The translations under genes were made by a program, and so were the position numbers. A DNA stretch of 27,556 bases. It comes from Bacteroides sp. GTDB lineage: Bacteria > Bacteroidota > Bacteroidia > Bacteroidales > Bacteroidaceae. Where the stretch lies: the NCBI GenBank assembly GCA_030151845.1, contig JASLCM010000073.1:1-27556 (forward strand). Reading direction: 5' to 3'. Numbering within the stretch: the first letter of the stretch is position 1; each line of letters opens with the position of its first letter. Under the pieces are notes generated by a model. The model had not been told where the DNA came from. It saw only the letters and a list, made by a program, of their open reading frames with translations, and ran no database searches. This document shows, piece after piece, positions 24,326 through 27,556 of this stretch.

Positions 24326-25609
24326 TTATATAGTTTCTAAAGCTTGGCTTAAATCTTCAAGTATGTCTTCAACATTTTCTATACCAACCGAAAGTCGGAT
24401 TAGATCTGGTTTCACTCCAGCTTCTTCAAGTTGTTCATCTGTTAACTGACGGTGGGTGTGGCTTGCTGGGTGCAAGACACAGGTTCTAGCGTCGGCTACA
24501 TGTGTGACGATTGCTGCAAGCTTTAGTGAGTCCATAAACTGAATGGATACAGACCTACCCCCTTTTAATCCGAAGGAGATTACCCCACAAGAACCAGAAG
24601 GGGTGTATTTTTGAGCTAATGCATAATGAGAACTACTTGGTAAACTTGGATGGGTTACCCAAGCTACCTTCTTGTGTTGTTCAAGGAACTGCGCAATGGT
24701 CTCTGCATTTGCGCAGTGTTGTTTCATTCTTAAGTGTAAGGTTTCTAGGCCTAGATTTAAAAGAAAAGCATTTTGTGGACTTTGTGTACTTCCAAGATCG
24801 CGCATCAATTGTGCTGTAGCCTTTGTTATATAGGCCAATTTGCCAAATGACTTTGTATAGGTTAGTCCATGGTAGGATTCATCTGGGGTACATAAGCCTG
24901 GAAATTTATCTGGATAATTATCCCAGTTGAAGTTTCCAGAATCTACAATGCATCCTCCTATAGAGGTAGCATGACCATCCATGTACTTTGTTGTTGAGTG
25001 TATAACGATGTCTGCTCCCCATTCAAATGGTCGGCAATTAATAGGGGTAGGAAAGGTGTTGTCTACAAGTAGAGGAACTCCATTTTTGTGCGCTATTTTT
25101 GCAAATTTTTCAATATCTAGAACCTCCAGTGAGGGGTTCGATATTGTTTCACCAAATAGCGCTTTTGTGTTGGGACGAAAAGCTTTTTGAATCTCTTCAT
25201 CTGTAGCGTCAGGGTGAACAAAGCTTACTTCTATGCCTAGCTTTTTCATGGTAACTGCAAAAAGGTTGTAGGTTCCACCATAGATTGAAGAGGAGCATAC
25301 AAAGTGATCACCTGCCTGGCAGATGTTAAATATAGCGTAGAAGTTCGCTGCTTGACCGCTAGATGTTAAAATTGCAGCAACTCCTCCTTCTAAACTAGCT
25401 ATTTTTGCTGCCACTGCATCGGTTGTAGGATTTTGTAGTCGGCTATAAAAATATCCACTCTCCTCTAAATCAAACAATTTTGCCATTTGCTCACTTGTAT
25501 CGTATTTAAAGGTTGTACTTTGGTAGATAGGTAGAACTCTTGGTTCTCCTTTTTTGGGAGTCCATCCTCCTTGAACGCATAAGGTTTCCCGACTTAAATT
25601 CTTATTCAT
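24326..25609 (-). CDS. metY: O-acetylhomoserine aminocarboxypropyltransferase / sulfhydrylase
   Basis: PLP enzyme of the Cys/Met metabolism family that makes homocysteine from O-acetylhomoserine and sulfide; some relatives also make cysteine. 427 residues, the typical MetY length, longer than MetB and MetC (about 380-400). The N-terminus ETLCVQGGWTP...LPIYQSTTF is typical. YFYSRLQNPT at 53-62 and SSGQAAN at 83-89 bind the cofactor, and the Schiff-base Lys is Lys208 in HSTTKYMDGH. The C-terminal RLSVGIENVEDILEDL segment closes the fold. It is transcribed alone, diverging from the amidase gene. A 23-base palindrome lies over its predicted start of transcription, suggesting repression. I see no SAM riboswitch; the leader is only about 45 bases. 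Confidence 0.95.
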   Translation of the reverse strand: MNKNLSRETLCVQGGWTPKKGEPRVLPIYQSTTFKYDTSEQMAKLFDLEESGYFYSRLQNPTTDAVAAKIASLEGGVAAILTSSGQAANFYAIFNICQAGDHFVCSSSIYGGTYNLFAVTMKKLGIEVSFVHPDATDEEIQKAFRPNTKALFGETISNPSLEVLDIEKFAKIAHKNGVPLLVDNTFPTPINCRPFEWGADIVIHSTTKYMDGHATSIGGCIVDSGNFNWDNYPDKFPGLCTPDESYHGLTYTKSFGKLAYITKATAQLMRDLGSTQSPQNAFLLNLGLETLHLRMKQHCANAETIAQFLEQHKKVAWVTHPSLPSSSHYALAQKYTPSGSCGVISFGLKGGRSVSIQFMDSLKLAAIVTHVADARTCVLHPASHTHRQLTDEQLEEAGVKPDLIRLSVGIENVEDILEDLSQALETI

Positions 25610-25639
25610 ATAAAAAAGATTAGATTGTTTAAAATAAAC

Positions 25640-25662
25640 TTGTTTAGTACCATTCTAAACAA
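25640..25662. promoter_or_regulatory. Palindrome TTGTTTAG-N7-CTAAACAA at the metY promoter
   Basis: Perfect 8-bp arms (25640-25647, 25655-25662) around a 7-bp spacer. It overlaps the end of the metY -7 box and would cover the transcription start, a typical place for a repressor operator. Confidence 0.5.
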
Positions 25663-25667
25663 AAGTA
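25660..25667 (-). promoter_or_regulatory. -7 promoter box TACTTTTG of metY
   Basis: TAnnTTTG match 50 bases before the metY ATG. Confidence 0.5.
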
Positions 25668-25679
25668 GGAAAAAAATTG

Positions 25680-25687
25680 TACATTTG
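25680..25687 (+). promoter_or_regulatory. -7 promoter box TACATTTG of the amidase gene
   Basis: TAnnTTTG match 37 bases before the ATG at 25725. It lies 13 bp from the divergent metY box. Confidence 0.55.
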
Positions 25688-25724
25688 TTTTTATTCGTTT
25701 TAATATAATGAGAGTCAGATAAGA

Positions 25725-26741
25725 ATGAAGCTAAAACCTATATCTATATTACCTTTACTACTTTTTCTTTTTTTATTATTTCCTTTAATGGTGGAGGCAC
25801 AAGAGTATGCAAAACCTAAATCTGGTGATGGTATTAACAGCTTTTTGCTGAGACACGGAAGAAGAGGAAGGGCTGCATATAACGAATTTATAGAGTTAAA
25901 TAAGCGAAAGCTAGGAAAGAAGAACAGTTTACTTCTGGGTGTAAGTTACCAACTACCAGCTAAAACTAAGACGGCAAAGCCTGCTCCAAGTTTGGGTACT
26001 ACAATTAATGAACCTCTCTTTGGTTCAAAGTATAGTAAGGTTGTTGTTAAGAATAACCGACTCAGAGGTGCTTGTTTCTATATCGTGAGTGGACATGGTG
26101 GACCCGATCCTGGTGCTATTGGCAAAATAGGGAAGCGGGAGCTTCATGAAGATGAATATGCTTATGATATAGCAGCTAGATTAGCTAGAAACTTAATGGA
26201 GGAGGGAGCAAAAGTTTACTTAATTATTCAAGATGCAAAGGATGGTATTCGTGATGTTCAGTATTTAGGTAATAGTAAACGAGAGACTTGTATGGGAGCT
26301 GCTATACCCTTGAATCAAGTTGAAAGGTTAAAGCAGAGAACGAATAAAATTAATAGTCTATATGCTAACGATAAGAAAATATACTCCTATTGCAGGGCAA
26401 TATTCTTGCATTTAGATAGTCGAAGTCATAAAAAGCAGATCGATGTATTCTTCTATCACAATAAAAACAACCCCAAAAGTTTGGCTTTAGCCAATACTCT
26501 CCGAAGAACATTTGAGAAAAAATACCAGCGTCATCAGCCTAATCGTGGCTTTACCGGAACAGTCAGTGCACGGAACCTTTTCGTTCTGTCTAAGACGCAA
26601 CCCACCTCTGTCTTTGTAGAGTTAGGAAATATCCAGAATAGCTTTGACCAAAGACGTTTTCTTGTATATTCCAATAGACAAGCCTTAGCGAATTGGATGC
26701 GGGAAGGTTTCATACAAGATTATCAAAATAACAGTAAATGA
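25725..26741 (+). CDS. N-acetylmuramoyl-L-alanine amidase (Amidase_3)
   Basis: Exported zinc amidase that cuts the amide bond between muramic acid and the stem peptide. 338 residues. Signal peptide to about residue 25 (hydrophobic LLLFLFLLFPLMVEA). Residues 30-80 (GDGINSFLLRHG...YNEFIELNK...LLLGVSYQLP) read like one degenerate LysM repeat, which would bind peptidoglycan. The Amidase_3 domain follows: SGHGGPDPGAIG at 122-133 (His124), HEDEYAYDIA at 141-150 (Glu142), LHLDS at 228-232 (His229) and VELGNIQN at 298-305 (Glu299), giving the zinc ligands and catalytic Glu. The usual DPGHGG is SGHGG here. Its stop overlaps the start of the next gene (ATGA). Confidence 0.87.
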   Translation: MKLKPISILPLLLFLFLLFPLMVEAQEYAKPKSGDGINSFLLRHGRRGRAAYNEFIELNKRKLGKKNSLLLGVSYQLPAKTKTAKPAPSLGTTINEPLFGSKYSKVVVKNNRLRGACFYIVSGHGGPDPGAIGKIGKRELHEDEYAYDIAARLARNLMEEGAKVYLIIQDAKDGIRDVQYLGNSKRETCMGAAIPLNQVERLKQRTNKINSLYANDKKIYSYCRAIFLHLDSRSHKKQIDVFFYHNKNNPKSLALANTLRRTFEKKYQRHQPNRGFTGTVSARNLFVLSKTQPTSVFVELGNIQNSFDQRRFLVYSNRQALANWMREGFIQDYQNNSK

Positions 26742-27556
26742 TTAAGTTTACCAATAAAGAGGTGAGTAATCAGTTTTTATGGCTGATGGAATTACACACC
26801 AATAGAGTAAAAGAACTAACCATAAGAGTGAAGCAGTTAAAACAATGGTTAGATCGTATAGTCTCTAAGTTATTACCTCTTCAACGATTTCAATTTACAG
26901 ATTTAGCTGTAAAAATAAATTATATAAGTGAACAAATTGGTTTAGACAAAGAGCAAGAACAGAAACTCTATGAAATTTTACAGCAGATCCATTGTATTCT
27001 CAATAATTTAGAAAGACCAAAAGAGGAGAGTATGGAGGGTTTTATAAAAGAGTTTGCTACTTTTTTTGCTCTTGCTGTTCGTGTGGATCTTCCTAAAGAA
27101 TTTATTCGTTTAAAGAGCTATGAGGCAGAAGTTAAAACGACCAGTTATAGGACTGAGTCATTACGTGTCTCCTATTTATATGCTGAGGCTGACTTAGCTT
27201 ATGTAACTCCTATAGATGGACATGGTTTCATGCAGTTGGCTATTCCTATAAATGAACATCCTCTTGCAAACCCTCTGTTTTGTAAAACATTTGAAGTTAT
27301 TTGGAAACATGCACAACTCAATCTGATAGATGTTAAGGTAGATGAAGAGAGAAAACTTGCCATACCTCAATTCGTGGTACTGGAGCCCGACTATTTAATA
27401 GATATTAGTTCATTGGCAGAGTGTTATCGCCCTTATGGTGCCCACCCTTTTAATTATATTTTAGCAAGAATAATTCCAATATCTAATCAAAGACCTTTAC
27501 TTTTAGGTAGTATAGCTAACTTTTTTTTAGATGAGTGGGTTAATGAGAAGGGAGAG
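26738..27556 (+). CDS. N-terminal part of a large protein, possibly Dna2-like helicase/nuclease (runs off the window)
   Basis: An open frame of 273 codons from the ATG at 26738 to the window end without a stop; the C-terminus is missing. The ATG overlaps the amidase stop (ATGA), a standard coupling. No signal peptide. The first 70 residues are charged helix (VKELTIRVKQLKQWLDRIVSKLLPLQRF), followed by a mixed middle and then VVLEPDYLIDISSLAECYRPYG near residues 210-231 and LLLGSIANFFLDEWVNEK near 254-271. These last two segments recall the start of large Bacteroidota proteins of about 1100 residues that carry Cas4/PD-(D/E)XK and superfamily 1 helicase domains (Dna2-like). No helicase motif is inside the window, so this assignment is from memory and tentative. 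Confidence 0.6.
   Translation, partial: MIKFTNKEVSNQFLWLMELHTNRVKELTIRVKQLKQWLDRIVSKLLPLQRFQFTDLAVKINYISEQIGLDKEQEQKLYEILQQIHCILNNLERPKEESMEGFIKEFATFFALAVRVDLPKEFIRLKSYEAEVKTTSYRTESLRVSYLYAEADLAYVTPIDGHGFMQLAIPINEHPLANPLFCKTFEVIWKHAQLNLIDVKVDEERKLAIPQFVVLEPDYLIDISSLAECYRPYGAHPFNYILARIIPISNQRPLLLGSIANFFLDEWVNEKGE

Noticed and set aside
25610..25660. SAM riboswitch ahead of metY
   Set aside because: The space between the predicted transcript start and the ATG is about 45 bases, with no fitting core; only a DNA-type palindrome is seen.
1..27556. Mobile elements, CRISPR arrays, toxin-antitoxin or defence genes
   Set aside because: I looked on both strands and saw no transposase, integrase, spaced repeats or recognisable defence protein; MazG here is the housekeeping two-domain type with no toxin partner.

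Overview
The window looks like a chromosomal core region of a Bacteroidota bacterium, most likely order Bacteroidales. The pointers are a type III glutamine synthetase, a malic enzyme fused to a phosphotransacetylase domain, meso-diaminopimelate dehydrogenase, DUF5686 and DUF3843 proteins, low GC, weak Shine-Dalgarno sequences, and a TAnnTTTG -7 promoter box ahead of at least a dozen genes. I cannot fix the genus. I see no rRNA, insertion sequence, prophage, CRISPR array or conjugative module. This is mostly housekeeping DNA.

Layout. The 3' part of a tRNA-Thr(TGT) opens the window. On the minus strand follow a Crp/Fnr regulator and glnN, which is interrupted by one in-frame TAA. On the plus strand is a DUF5686 outer-membrane protein, convergent with a ZIP transporter (minus). 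Next come ddh (minus), then ruvA and a DUF3843 gene as a tight pair (plus). mazG (minus) and valS (plus) diverge from a shared 229-bp control region. Two lipoprotein genes (minus) face valS and diverge from a CCA-adding enzyme gene (plus), which is followed by a third lipoprotein gene. From 16284 to 25609 everything is on the minus strand: an M24 aminopeptidase, rlpA coupled to gdhA, a prolyl oligopeptidase lipoprotein, a 61-aa membrane protein overlapping maeB, and metY. The window closes on the plus strand with a Zn amidase whose stop overlaps the start of a large gene that runs off the edge.

How the genes relate. Nitrogen and amino-acid metabolism is well represented: glutamine synthetase, glutamate dehydrogenase, Ddh for lysine and peptidoglycan DAP, and MetY for sulfhydrylation. 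There are also cell-wall enzymes (RlpA, amidase), peptidases (M24, S9A), RNA and translation functions (tRNA-Thr, ValS, CCA-adding enzyme), recombination (RuvA) and nucleotide clean-up (MazG). Most units end in strong hairpin terminators, several shared between convergent genes.

Most worth a second look: the nonsense codon inside glnN; a perfect 14-bp inverted repeat formed by the start regions of mazG and valS, with a long hairpin between them; palindromes at the gdhA and metY promoters; and the TAATG coupling of gdhA to rlpA. I found no clearly novel multi-gene system.
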